64,000 nt of DNA, taken from the NCBI RefSeq assembly GCF_037325665.1, contig NC_090251.1:18844782-18908781 (forward strand), read 5' to 3'. The notes beneath the pieces were generated by a model. That model did no database searches and was not told the DNA's origin. It saw nothing but the letters and a program-made list of their open reading frames with translations. Positions 12,117-39,783 of the stretch are shown one piece after another. Source of the DNA: Littorina saxatilis (taxonomy: Eukaryota; Mollusca; Gastropoda; Littorinimorpha; Littorinidae). The translations under genes were made by a program, and so were the position numbers. How positions within the stretch are numbered: the first letter of the stretch is position 1; each line of letters starts with the position of its first letter.

Positions 12117-12130
12117 TTAGTCTTGAAAAA

Positions 12131-12498
12131 AAAAACGCGGGTTAAGGGGAAGAATTTACCCGATGCTCCCCATCATGTCGTAAGAAGCGACTAACGGATT
12201 TTGTTTCTCCTTTTACCCTTGTTAAGTGTTTCTTGTATAGAATATAGTCAATTTTTGTAAAGATTTTAGTCAAGCAGTATGTAAGAAATGTTAAGTCCTT
12301 TGTACTGGAAACTTGCATTCTCCCAGTAAGGTAATATATTGTACTACGTTGCAAGCCCCTGGAGCAAATTTTTGATTAGTGCTTTTGTGAACAAGAAACA
12401 ATTACTTGACAAGTGGCTCTATCCCATCTTCCCCCTTTCCTCGTCGCGATATAACCCTTCGTGGTTGAAAACGACGTTTAACACCAAATAAAGAAAAA
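12131..12498 (+). mobile_element. SINE-like retroposon with 14-bp target duplication
   Basis: The body begins near CGCGGGTTAAGGGGAAG and ends AACGACGTTTAACACCAAAT followed by AAAGAAAAA. The perfect direct repeat TTAGTCTTGAAAAA flanks it at 12117-12130 and 12499-12512, proving retroposition. A second, 5'-truncated copy lies at 35669-35984. It has no coding capacity. Confidence 0.85.
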
Positions 12499-12833
12499 TT
12501 AGTCTTGAAAAAGCAGATGCATTGTATAACACACCAAACCAACCGAATTACAAAAAGCAAAAACACTTTTGATAACTTCGGCGGGCTGTAACAACACAAT
12601 TCGACCAAAATGCACCAATTTTACGTAATTTTTAACGTTTCAGAGCTTACATTTTACAACAACAAAAACACAACAAGAGTGTTCCGATATTACTTTTCAC
12701 TGGTAACTATCGATTGTAATAATTTTTTACTCAGTCTTAACTGATTATATATTAAACTCACACAGTCTCTATGGGCTGCAGAGACAGCATTACGTCCCTT
12801 TATTGAGTACTTGGCTCTTGTCACTGCATGGTA

Positions 12834-13594
12834 ATCTGTCTGTCTGTCTGTCTGTCTGTCTGTGTGTGTGTGTAGAGCGATTCAGACTAAACTACTGGGC
12901 CGATCTTTATGAAATTTGACATGAGAGTTCCTGGGTATGATATCCCCGGATGTTTTTTCATTTTTTTTATAAATACCTTTGATGACGTCATATCCGGCTT
13001 TTTGTAAAAGTTGAGGCGGCACTGTCACACCCTCATTTTTCCATTAAATTGATTGAAATTTTGGCAAAGCAATCTTCGACGAAGGCCGGGGTTTGGTATT
13101 GCATTTCAGCTTGGTGGCTTAAAAACTAATGAGTGAGTTTGGTCATTAAAAATCGGAAACTTGTAATTAAAATTATTTTTTTATTAAACGATCCAAAAAC
13201 AATTTCATCTTATTCTTCGTCATTTTCTGATTCCAAAAACATATACATATGTTATATTTGGATTAAAAACAATCTCTAAAAATTAAAACTATAAAAATTA
13301 TGATCAAAATTAAATTTCCGAAATCGTTTTAAAAACAATTTCATCTTATTCCTTGTCGGTTCCTGATTCCAAAAACATATAGATATGATATGTTTGGATT
13401 AAAAACACGCTCAGAAAGTTAAAACGAAGAGAGGTACAGTAAAGCGTGCTATGAAGCACAGCGCAATCGCTACCGCGCCAAACAGGCTCGTCACTTTCAC
13501 TGCCTTTTGCACTTGCGGCGGACTACGTTCAGTTTCATTCTGTGAGTTCCACAGCTTGACTAAATGTAGTAATTTCGCCTTACGCGACTTGTTT
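12834..13594 (+). mobile_element. Family 1 element, lacking the palindromic start (copy d)
   Basis: The copy begins at a (TCTG)n tract in the place of the usual (GT)n, then AGAGCGATTCAGACTAAACT, TGACGTCA at 12983-12990, both tandem blocks and the standard end. Confidence 0.88.
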
Positions 13595-14780
13595 ACATTT
13601 TTTTTCTTCTTATTATGACGTGAACTGAATGTAGTCAATGTATGTAAATAAAAGATGGACACAGAAACCTGTTATCACTGAATAAACTTAAAACGGCTGG
13701 CGAGCCGAAACCTGATACCGAGACGAGTCGAACCCTCGGTGATGCATCATAAGACCTACTTTGCATAAATCGATTTTCTTAAATCCCGATCACATTTTCA
13801 GATGAACATGTAGCATAAAATACAAATATATTTTTTAATTCAAAAAATGATAAGGTATACAAAGCAATCATGTTTAAATCTGTGACCACTTTAACAAACA
13901 AACTAATACATTAATTTTAAGCTTCGAAACTGAAATGCAAACACAAAGTCCGGACTCAGTCAAAGAATGGGTTCAACGCTAGTAATAATTAAAATAACCA
14001 TTCTTGATGACATAGATAATTAATCGATTTAGGCTACATCACGTCATGTTCTCGGAATTTTATCTGTTTGAACTATGAAGAAAACGTTACGCTTAAAATA
14101 AAAAATTAAATTAAAGTAGACAATTCAAACATAACAAAATAGAGAAACGAAATTGTAAAGAAATAAATAAACGTAAAGCCCAAATGCATCAGTTCATGAC
14201 TGAATAACTGGTAGTAGTCCACATACGCAAGAATAAACAAACGGAAAAACTAAATTAATTCATAAATTGACTAATGAATCATAACATCACGACAACAAGA
14301 GGATCGAGGAAAAAAGTACTTGAAGCATTTATAAATAAACCAACATAAATAAATGAGCACCCTGTAACAAGATCATGAGATAAAGTTAAATCCACAGTTA
14401 AATACACTGATCAAACTATATTGGAGATACATATCAAGTGTAGCAAGTCAAGGATGTTGTTTTCACACCAAAAAATCGTGACGTTCACTTCGATTTACGT
14501 CACACATACTCGCAGAAACCAGAGATGTCTATCATACTTCTTCTTGTCTTCTTGTCGTTCGCTGTTAGATCGTCAGTCCGGACTGCAGGGCGAAACGTGC
14601 TGTCTATCATACTATTTCTCCATACTTCGTTTTCCGATCCACCTTTTTGGTGCTACCCAATCGACTGTCGCCATACTTGTGAGACCCAAACTTCCTGGAC
14701 TGTACTTGATCATGAATCTTCAATGACTTCTCTTCGCATCTTCCGTCCTTGAAAGGAGTTTTTAACATCAGAAAAAGGAT
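13595..14780. other. AT-rich upstream region of Crk
   Basis: No exon is recognised in 13595-14400. The last ~300 bases before 14781 are presumably promoter or 5' UTR of Crk, but no TATA box or other site decides the start of transcription. Confidence 0.4.
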
Positions 14781-30994
<16,214 letters not shown>

Positions 30995-31295
30995 TCCCAT
31001 CCTTTGTGACGACCTGTCATCGTTTGTGAGTGTGGCTGGATACCTGCTGTCTGAAGTCTGCATCTTCTGTGTGCGTCAGGGCTGCTGTTACTCTTCATCC
31101 TTCGTCATTGAGCAGTGCTTTTCCCATGTCAAGTTCGACTGTACAGAGACCAAATTGTTCTTAAACCTTTTTTAATGTGTGCAGAACTGCACTGTTTTTT
31201 TCCCCTTGGGAAAAGGATGGACAACGGCAGTGGTAGCATCAGATGTATTGGTCCCAGATATGTAGGCCTCAAGCTTACGTCTCACAGTATCAGGA

Positions 31296-31301
31296 AATAA
31301 A
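31296..31301 (+). terminator. Candidate Crk polyadenylation signal
   Basis: AATAAA about 300 bases after the Crk stop codon. Further AATAAA hexamers at 33573-33578 and 37075-37080 could end longer 3' UTR forms; the sequence alone does not decide. Confidence 0.45.
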
Positions 31302-32574
31302 ATGATAAAGCCCTCAGTTGGTGAATTAGTTATAGTACTGTGTCAAAAAGTTTGTATGAAACAGAATTGTATCCATGAAACAAAGCATGTATAGAAAATT
31401 GAGCGCACCCCACCCCCCCATGAAAAAAAATTGCGCGGAGCTGGGAATGGCTGGTTGTACTTCAGAGAACAAGAATCAAACATGCAGTGAAGGCAAGAGC
31501 CTCGGAGATGACTGTAATTTAGACAGCAACAGAAGGACTGGAGCGCAGGAGAGAGATTCATGGATTGAAGAGACACTCTGTTGAGCCTCCCTGGACCTTG
31601 AGTGATCGCTGAGGTGTGTGCGATGTTTCATGCTGTGATTGGAAGTCAAAGAAGGGGGCATGCTGTAGTGTTGAAGGCTTTTGGTTACATTCATTCAGTT
31701 TTCTACTTTTTTTTCTGAATCATTGAGTATGAAAGTGAGAGTTTGATTAGATTATTCGGGCTGTTACAGGTTTTCGTGTGTTTGTGTTTGAAAGGGAAAA
31801 GACCTTTTTAAGTCTGTGAAGAGTTGTTTGTGATGTTGAAGAAGTTGTGTGTATGCTAATGTACCTTATATAGTATGGCATGATTGAAATGTAGATGACA
31901 TTTGTTGTGTTGCTCGTTTGACGTTTTTCTCTCAAGATTTTGAATCTTGCATGTTTCGTGTGCTTCAATGAGCGCAACAAAGACCCAAGGTATCTTGGTA
32001 ATGGTGAATATTTGTAAATTGTCATCTATTTTAGACTGCACTTGTTCAAAGTAGGCATTTTTTTGTTATCTTGTTACATTTTAATTTTGTAACGCTATCT
32101 TAATTCTGTGCACTGACACAGACCCTATTAGTTTATTTCTCCAGAACAATGCTTTGGGACATACTGTTTTCTGTGCATGCATTTGGACATACAAATCCTT
32201 TTCTTCCTTTTCACATCAACGAAACATGGTGATTTGCTTTATTCAGCTGGCCTTGTGGCTGTCTTTGCCTGTTGAACTTGGGTCTTAGATTGAATATTAT
32301 GCTTTAAAATTGTGCATTGTTTTTAAAATGTATAAATACTTTGCTGAAAGACTTCGACAGCCTTTTTTTCCATAATGTAATCATAGTTCAAAGATTTGAC
32401 AAATGTATACGTTGGATATTGTCAAAATGTATAAAATTATGGTCTTATGCAAATGTGATTCAAAATATCGTAGTATTGTGAGTGCTGTTTGAATGTGTTA
32501 ATTAAGATACTTGCATGCTTCTACTGAGTTTTAGGGGTTGTTGTGGTTAGCGTTCAACATACTTTCCTTCCCAC

Positions 32575-32875
32575 CAACCGTCACAGATTTGTCCAGGCTT
32601 TTACACCAAACGAGATCGAGAGCTTCCTTTCACTTTAAAACATGTATCAACATTCTACAGCCCGGCTGCTTTTTGTGGAAGTTGGAATTTGTTGTTGTTG
32701 ATTTGTTATCCTGAATTACACCTGTGTAAATCTTAAAATTAAATTCATCAGAAAATTCTTAATCTGTACAGAAAACAGCCTTTCTGCATGAGTTTTTGAT
32801 GGGTTTCAGTTGAAGGATGGTGTAAAAGCCTGAAAAAGCCTGAAAAGATCTGTGGTGGGGAACATGATCGCTTAC
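32575..32875. mobile_element. Short foldback element (CTGTCCAGGC family), copy B
   Basis: CACAGATTTGTCCAGGCTTT on the left and AAAAGCCTGAAAAGATCTGT on the right form inverted ends of a ~300-bp noncoding element. Confidence 0.6.
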
Positions 32876-35668
32876 ACAAGTGTGACTTGTCATTATGTGT
32901 CACATGGTATGTTGTTTGTGTGGAGATGGTGTGTGAACTCATGAACGACGGCCTTGCGTTTCGCGCCGTCAAAACCTGAACATGTTATATTGGTGGGGGT
33001 GAAGGAGATTTATCTTGTGACAGAAGCTTGATTTTATCGCCTAAAAACTTTGATAATTTTTGTGTGGAGCCTAATCACCTTATTAATTCAAAAAAATAAT
33101 CCTATTAGGGGGGAGGGGCATAGAGAAAAATTGATGTGTGTGGTTCTTTTAACATACGAGTATAGTACTGCAGCCAATAAAGAACTGTCATGGAAACAAT
33201 GCGATAAATGTCTGATGCCATTGATAAGGCTGGATCTTCCGTTGATATTTTTCTTAATACGTGCATTACCTATTGTGACAGTAGTGACCTTTAGTGTTAA
33301 ATAGATTTTCACAGCTATCTGTATAGTCCGTCTGGCAGGACTAACTCATAGTCACATAATTTGTAGCATGTAAACAAAAATGAAGTTGAATAATAGATGG
33401 GAATTAAATAACTACAGATTTGAAACAGCAGGGATGTCATTTAAAGGCATTGGATGTCAACAAAACACCTTAACGTATTTCAAATCGCAAGAAATTTTGC
33501 CTTTGTTTCTGCAGAGCTATGGAAGTTTTCCACGGTTGGGGAAGTTTGCACCTGGGTTTGCCTTAAAGTTTTAATAAAATGCTGACACTGTTATGGCCAT
33601 TTTCGTAAATTTGCCGATGGTATTATTTCCAGCACAATCCCTGTGGAAAGGGAAACGTCAATAAATTTACCTGATTGATGTAAAAGTCAAAAGATAAGAA
33701 AGATTTTATCATTGATGCAATATTAATCCGAGGTAAGAACCAAATGAGCTGTTACTTATCTGTTGTTAAATTGTAATTTGTGTACAATATAATTTTAATC
33801 AGAATGAAGAGGTCGAGTTAGATTGTTGTTGTTTTTCAAAATCAAAGAACAGTATTCGTATTCACCTGTATAGCTCTGACCTATGTTGTTTTGGGGTTTC
33901 CTTTGTATAGTCTTAGTTGCTCAAAATGCTTGTACTTTGCTGTAGCCAGTGCTGTTCCAGTGATAATATGTACATGTATTTGTCTAACCCTCTCTCCTGT
34001 TTTACATGTATTCTTGTTCAGAAAGTTAAGTTTTACGTTTTTGTTGTATTTTTCAAAAATGACTTAGGTTGTATTGTCTTACCTGCACTTTAGTACAGTA
34101 CTGTGGGCAGATGTAGTTTCTTTGTTTTATTTTTCAATTGACCTATACTCATACATTTTTGAAAATAGGTAAGTGAAATAAACAGGGAAAATTACTCTTC
34201 CGTACTAACTTACATTAATGGTTTTTTTTTAATTCAAAACAACTCAGAAACAAATCACTGCACTTTCACTCCTTGTGCACCGAATGTGTTATTTTTGACT
34301 CACCTCAGCAATCAGGAGAGTCTAAGTAATGAGCAGTGTTAGGCTGGCTAATGATGGTGGTGGTAGGGTAACAGTGAGGGGGCAAGTTCGTATTTGTGGG
34401 ATATTCTTAGGATTGGATAGGTAAATGGATTCCACTTATACACAGTTTGGGTCAATGAGTAGGAAATCATTGCTTCATGGAACATTATATTTATAAAGCT
34501 AGAGCAGCAAATATTTTGTTTTTGTTTACATACGACTGAAGGTGAGTTGTGTAAAGATTTGCTTTTCTTGTTTTAATTTTTTTATTTTTTGCACCTCAAA
34601 ATGGCTCTCTGCTTAGGAGAATAGGAGTTCTTTCAGTTTGCTGGTTGAGTCTTTATCTTTACTCTGTGTGTGATACATAAATACAGTTGTGATGTATTCT
34701 GATCTCGCTCTTTTGTTTTTTCATGCAGAATATTCTCTGGATCTATTAAATGCTTTGTAAATGACAAAAGGAGAATTCTCTGTCACAAATGCAGGTTACA
34801 CTTGTAACTAAATTATATGCTATTTGGTTTTGCTTCAAGTGCCTACCATTGTCAAGGAAGATTACATTAATGCAGAAACAGTGATGGGTTTTGGAGGCTT
34901 TAAGAGGTTTGAGTTCAGATTTTAAATCTGAAAATGTGAATTAATTTGCTTTAGTTAAATTTGATGTGGAAATCTCAGAAAACAATTGTGATAAACTCAC
35001 ATCTGAACACTAGTCAAACTAGAGCTTTCTGTTGTGTCCGTTTAATAACTCTATGCCTGCCCCTCAATTACTTTTTAATTTTTATATTTGCCTATGGTCA
35101 AGCGGGATGTGACCACAACAAACAATCCAAAAAAATGTAGATCATTCAGTGTCATTTCAAGTAGAGACTTCCTCCACTATCTCCCAACCCCCTGTTCCCC
35201 CACCCCGTCTTTGTTTTTTTATTTTATTATATTTTAGTTTAATTTTTCCACAGCAAGAGCTACTACCCCTGACTGCTGAAGGTAGCAATAGATAACTCTA
35301 AAAACTTCATTTTTTTCCCCACATTTTAACCACGTGAGGACTGTTTATTTTAGTGTGTAGTGTCTTATATATGTACTTGTCTTTTCTTTCATTGTGCTTA
35401 TGATAGCCTTTCTCTTCCTCATTTGGTATGAAACAAATATTTTTTCCCCATTTGTCTTGCTGGCTTTTCCAGTGTGAGAGTAAAATGTGCATGTACACAA
35501 TTTTTAGCTACTGCTGGTTGTTTTTTCTTTTTGTCTCATGTTTATATATGTCTCTTAGTATTATCTTTTCTTTCTTTTTCATTGTGAATAGACAGATGGT
35601 CTTACTGTTCTGTTCTGTTGAACTCAGCTGTATAGTTGTTGTTGTATCCATGGGGGTAGCTGGCTACT

Positions 35669-35984
35669 AGCATGTCGTAAGAGGCGACTAACGGATTCTG
35701 TTTCTCTTTTTACCCTTGTTAAGTGTTTCTTGTATAGAATATAGTCAATTTTTGCAAAGATTTTAGTCAAGCAGTATGTAAGAAATGTTAAGTCCTTTGT
35801 ACTGGAAACTTACATTCTCCCAGTAAGGTAATACATTGTACTACGTTGCAAGTCCCTGGAGCAAATTTTTGATTAGTGCTTTTGTGAACAAGAAACAATT
35901 GACAAGTGGCTCTATCCCATCTCCCCCCTTTCCCCGTCGCGAAACGACGTTAAACACCAAATAAAGAAAGAAAGAAAATAAAGA
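35669..35984 (+). mobile_element. SINE-like retroposon, 5' truncated
   Basis: Starts ATGTCGTAAGAGGCGACTAA and matches the element at 12131-12498 closely to the end AACGACGTTAAACACCAAAT plus (AAAG)n. No target duplication is visible. Confidence 0.85.
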
Positions 35985-37074
35985 ACCACTTTTCAGATTC
36001 TGTGGTCTTGTATGAGAGTGTGTGCAAGTATATATATATATATATACAGATGCGATGCTAAAACTCTTCCTGTGTACTTGTGTCCTTTCTTACTTTTGTT
36101 ACAGTGTGAGGCAAAGAATTGTTTAAAGTACTTGCTTTCTGATAAGGATTATGTCAGAGTGGTTTTGCCCTAGTTCATAGCCTTTGCTTCCAGTTTAAAC
36201 CTTCCTAAGAACCAGTGTCTCAGATACTGCCAGGTTTCTTCATTTACCCATACCCTTCTGCTTGGTCCTTTGCCATGATTTAAATCCATACCGTAATGCC
36301 AGATAGTGCGCAGCATTTCTACTGAATTGGGTTCAGTGACTGTGCTAAATAACTATACTGTCAGCTGCGAGTGCCATCTGAACTAGCTGATCTGTTCGCG
36401 CCTTAAAGGGACTATGAAAGAGCCGGCTATATAAGATGCTCGTGCTTCCTTCGCGGCACGTTTTGAAACTGCTCTGGCAATGGTCAAACATTAATATTTT
36501 TCTACAGAAGGTGTTAACGAGCAAGTCGCGAGGCAGGCAGGTTATCTCATGGTTCTATACAATAATACTCGCCTTCAATGTTTCCTTAGCATGTTGGATC
36601 TTAAAGTCTTTGAGTAAAGAAAACACGTCACTGTGCAATGAATCCTACGGTGCACGATGAGTTTCTGTGGCTGTAAAACATCATGCTGAGTTAGCACTGG
36701 TTCTTATCTGTTCATGTATCTAGTATTGGGTATTCCCACTGGAAGCTTAGGATTATGATATACATGTGTTTAAGAAAAATTAAAGGTAGCTTTAAAAGAT
36801 TGCTGCAAAATTGACAATGTTTACTTCTGCTTTTGTTAGGAAAACAGCAATACATGTAGTTGTTTAGTAAAACCATGCAGATGTTGAATTTTGTGCTTTC
36901 ACTTACTATCATTCAAAACTGTTTTGCTGGGACATGTGACAGACCTGGCACTGTAACAACAGTTCAGTAAGAGCAGTGTACATTGTATTGTATATAAATG
37001 TAAGTGCATGTCATGTGTATAGCTGATGTCGGATCGACTCTGGCACTGTACCAAATTGTTCAGTGCTAACTGTG

Positions 37075-37080
37075 AATAAA
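37075..37080 (+). terminator. Possible distal polyadenylation signal
   Basis: AATAAA followed by TGCTGTCAAAAAG and a T-rich stretch. Could end a long Crk 3' UTR or an unannotated transcript. Confidence 0.25.
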
Positions 37081-37305
37081 ATGCTGTCAAAAAGTATCCT
37101 TGAAATTTGTTTGAATTTTTATTGCAGAATGAAATGGTGATTGATACCCTGAGTATTATCCAAGTCACATGTTGGTAACATAAATAATGTGACACTAACA
37201 TGTTTTACCAAATTAGAAACTTATACGTATATCAAACAAAATTTAACACATACATTCTTGAACACAAATTTATAAACTCTTTCATTTGTGCACACCACAT
37301 GCATG

Positions 37306-37307
<2 letters not shown>

Positions 37308-37342
<35 letters not shown>

Positions 37343-37381
37343 GCACATACATACACACACACAAACACACACACACATACA
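37308..37381. repeat. (CA)n microsatellite
   Basis: CA repeat with ACGCACATA interruptions. Confidence 0.9.
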
Positions 37382-37424
37382 CTATTACCCACACAAGCGG
37401 TTGTACAAACGTACAATGGGAAAA

Positions 37425-39150
37425 GGACAACCGGGGCTGGGCCGCTATTGCGCGGGTCCGCTATTGCGCGGGTCTGCTATTGCGTGGGTCCGCTATTGCG
37501 CGGGTCCGCTATTGCGCGATGACTATTTGTCATTCAACCAATCTCTCACAGTGTAACAGAAATACCCAAAGCCAAGAGACGCAGCCTAGAGAATACTGTG
37601 CTGACAATCATTCAAACGTGTTCCAAGTCGGTTTCATGTATATTTTCAAACAACAAAAGAAAATAAAGAGGTGTCACAGAAAGAGGGAAAGAACCATGTC
37701 TTATTCCACAAAATTACTTTTGCAATCCCAACATTCAAAGCATCGAGCTCAGAAATACTACCTTATAAATCTCAGGTGGTCATAATATAATACCAACAAA
37801 TAAACTGACAAACAAAATGCTGACATTGCATTTATTCCAATCTTGAAAATAAATTCAGAACAGTCACTGGCATCCTGAAATCATCTTTCGTCTTCTCAAA
37901 GAAAAAAAACTTAACTAAAGTAAGTTGGAATAACAAAAATAATGCATGAGTAAATGCCAGTCACTTTTGGCATTTTCCAAAGACCTGAACAAAAGAAAAC
38001 CAAGAATGTTCTCTAACTCATTATGAAAATAAAATAAAAAACATATTACATAAAAAATTAATTCTTAAACAAACCAAATAAAACCTTAAATTTAGCTTAA
38101 ACAATAATGCAACCAACACAAAGAGCTTGCTAATAAAACAATGTCATTTTGTCGGTTCCTGATTCCAAAAACATATAGATATGATATGTTTGGATTAAAA
38201 ACACGCTCAGAAAGTTTAAACGAAGAGAGGTACAGAAAAGCGTGCTATGCAGCAAACCACTACCGCGCTAAACAGGCTCGTTAATTTTACTGCCTTTTGC
38301 ACGAGCGGCGGACTACGGTCATTGTGAAAAAATGCAGTGCGTTCAGTTTCATTCTGTGAGTTCCACAGCTTGACTAAATGTAGTAATTTTGCCTTACACG
38401 ACTTGGTTTTTTTCTGTAAGAGAGAGAGAGAGAGAGAATTTGTCCTTCGCGGGGGGTATGCAGTGCCTTGGCATTGCACTTCTACTTAATTGTTATTGTT
38501 CTTCAATACCTTACTCTCCAATGAGAAAGTGCAAGTACAACAGAAAGTGGGTTTTCCAAGAAATCAGTAACACCCCCACGGAACGGCGTGGTCAGCTGCA
38601 CCAGGGATATAGGTCTATGGCTGCACCCAGCGCGTGGTTGGCACATGAATGGTGGGTGTCTCCAGACTATGCTTTGAAACTCAAGTTATGTGTTTTTGGC
38701 GCACTTTGTATTGAATATTCTAATTTTCGAGACTTCCATTCACATGTGCATGTGCTTGTTACATGAAAAAGTTGCGTATCAATAGAGTAATTACAAAATG
38801 TATGCATGGTTGAGTGTCATGAAATGAACACTGTCACCACATTTAAACTCGGAATGTTGTCATTACTGGCAACAGACTGGCTTGTTAAGTACTCGAGTGT
38901 GCTACTTTATGTATCCCTGATATAGCTGATTAAGTTCACAAGGGTTAGTGTTGTGTAGATTTTACGGTTTTTGCTGCCTGCGCGCCGCGTGCAGACTCGG
39001 CTGTTGTACGTTCCTGGAGAAGAGGGGGGGTTCTGGGGAGTGCACGGTAGGCCCCGTCACATTGGCAACTATTCCGCTTCTTAGGTCGCGCAATAGCGGA
39101 CCCGCGCAATAGCAGACCCGCCCGCGCAGCGGGCCGACCCCGGACAACCA
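37425..39150. mobile_element. Element with tandem-repeat inverted ends, ~1.7 kb
   Basis: The left end (37425-37520) has five 16-bp units CCGCTATTGCGCGGGT. The right end (39086-39150) has the same unit in the opposite orientation (GCGCAATAGCGGACCCG). GC-rich flanks (GACAACCGGGGCTGGGCC and GGGCCGACCCCGGACAACC) are partly complementary. The interior holds a Family 1 fragment and a (GA)n run but no coding frame. Interpreted as a DNA transposon with repeat-bearing ends. Confidence 0.6.
38151..38406 (+). mobile_element. Family 1 element, 3' fragment (copy f)
   Basis: Starts at GTCGGTTCCTGATTCC and contains only the last ~250 bp of the family, ending GCCTTACACGACTTGG. Confidence 0.88.
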
Positions 39151-39738
39151 GCTGCAGGGTCGGCATAACACTTTAATAATTGTTGCAATATTGTAGCTGG
39201 ATACACACTGCAATAATTCAATTAGATACTTAGGTTTTCAAAGCAGCTGTGCTCTCTGATGCCTGCAGTTTTGACTGGGGAGTGCGGAGTCTGTGCCACT
39301 GTGTAAACTTTTTTTTCAGTCTAGGAGTTTTCCCAGTTTGCATTGGAGATAGTAAGCTGATGGAAAATACTCCTTAAAGTTTGAGGGAAAAGGCAGATCA
39401 CTTTTTATGGAATGCTGTTAGCTGTATTTTTGTATCTCCAAGAAGCTCTGCACAGTAAAATGCAGACGAACAAATGTTTGTAGTAGACGATTTTTGTTTA
39501 GTCAGTGATGCATAGGTTTTTCATTTAAGTTTGGAGCTTTGAGGAATTTGAACATTTACTGTCTATTATGTATCATACCACAATTCTAAGAATCGGAGGG
39601 AAAGTAGACAGTATTTTATCCATAATGTGATTTTCTTTTCAAAGGAATATTACTGTCACTCTTTTGCATTTAGAGTTACGAATTCTAGTAGGCAAGGGCG
39701 ACAACTCTCAGTTCTTTACGTAAGTGAAGGACAAAACC

Positions 39739-39783
39739 ATGGCGTCTGCTTTTCGAATCGTTCCAAGGATCACCAAAAACATT
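39739..39783 (+). CDS. SDHAF2: SDHAF2 coding exon 1
   Basis: Encodes [15 protein letters not shown], the start of a mitochondrial presequence, followed by donor GTGAGT in phase 0. Confidence 0.85.

Larger units (their letters stand above)
31302..39738. other. Intergenic or long 3' UTR region
   Basis: AT-rich sequence between Crk and SDHAF2 without a recognisable exon. It holds the elements listed separately here, an (AT)n tract near 36030 and a TATATAAG box at about 36429 with no supported gene behind it. Confidence 0.5.

Noticed and set aside
36436-36660. 74-codon frame after a TATA box as a gene
   Set aside because: The length is within chance expectation and the peptide has no recognised feature; listed only as a weak finding.
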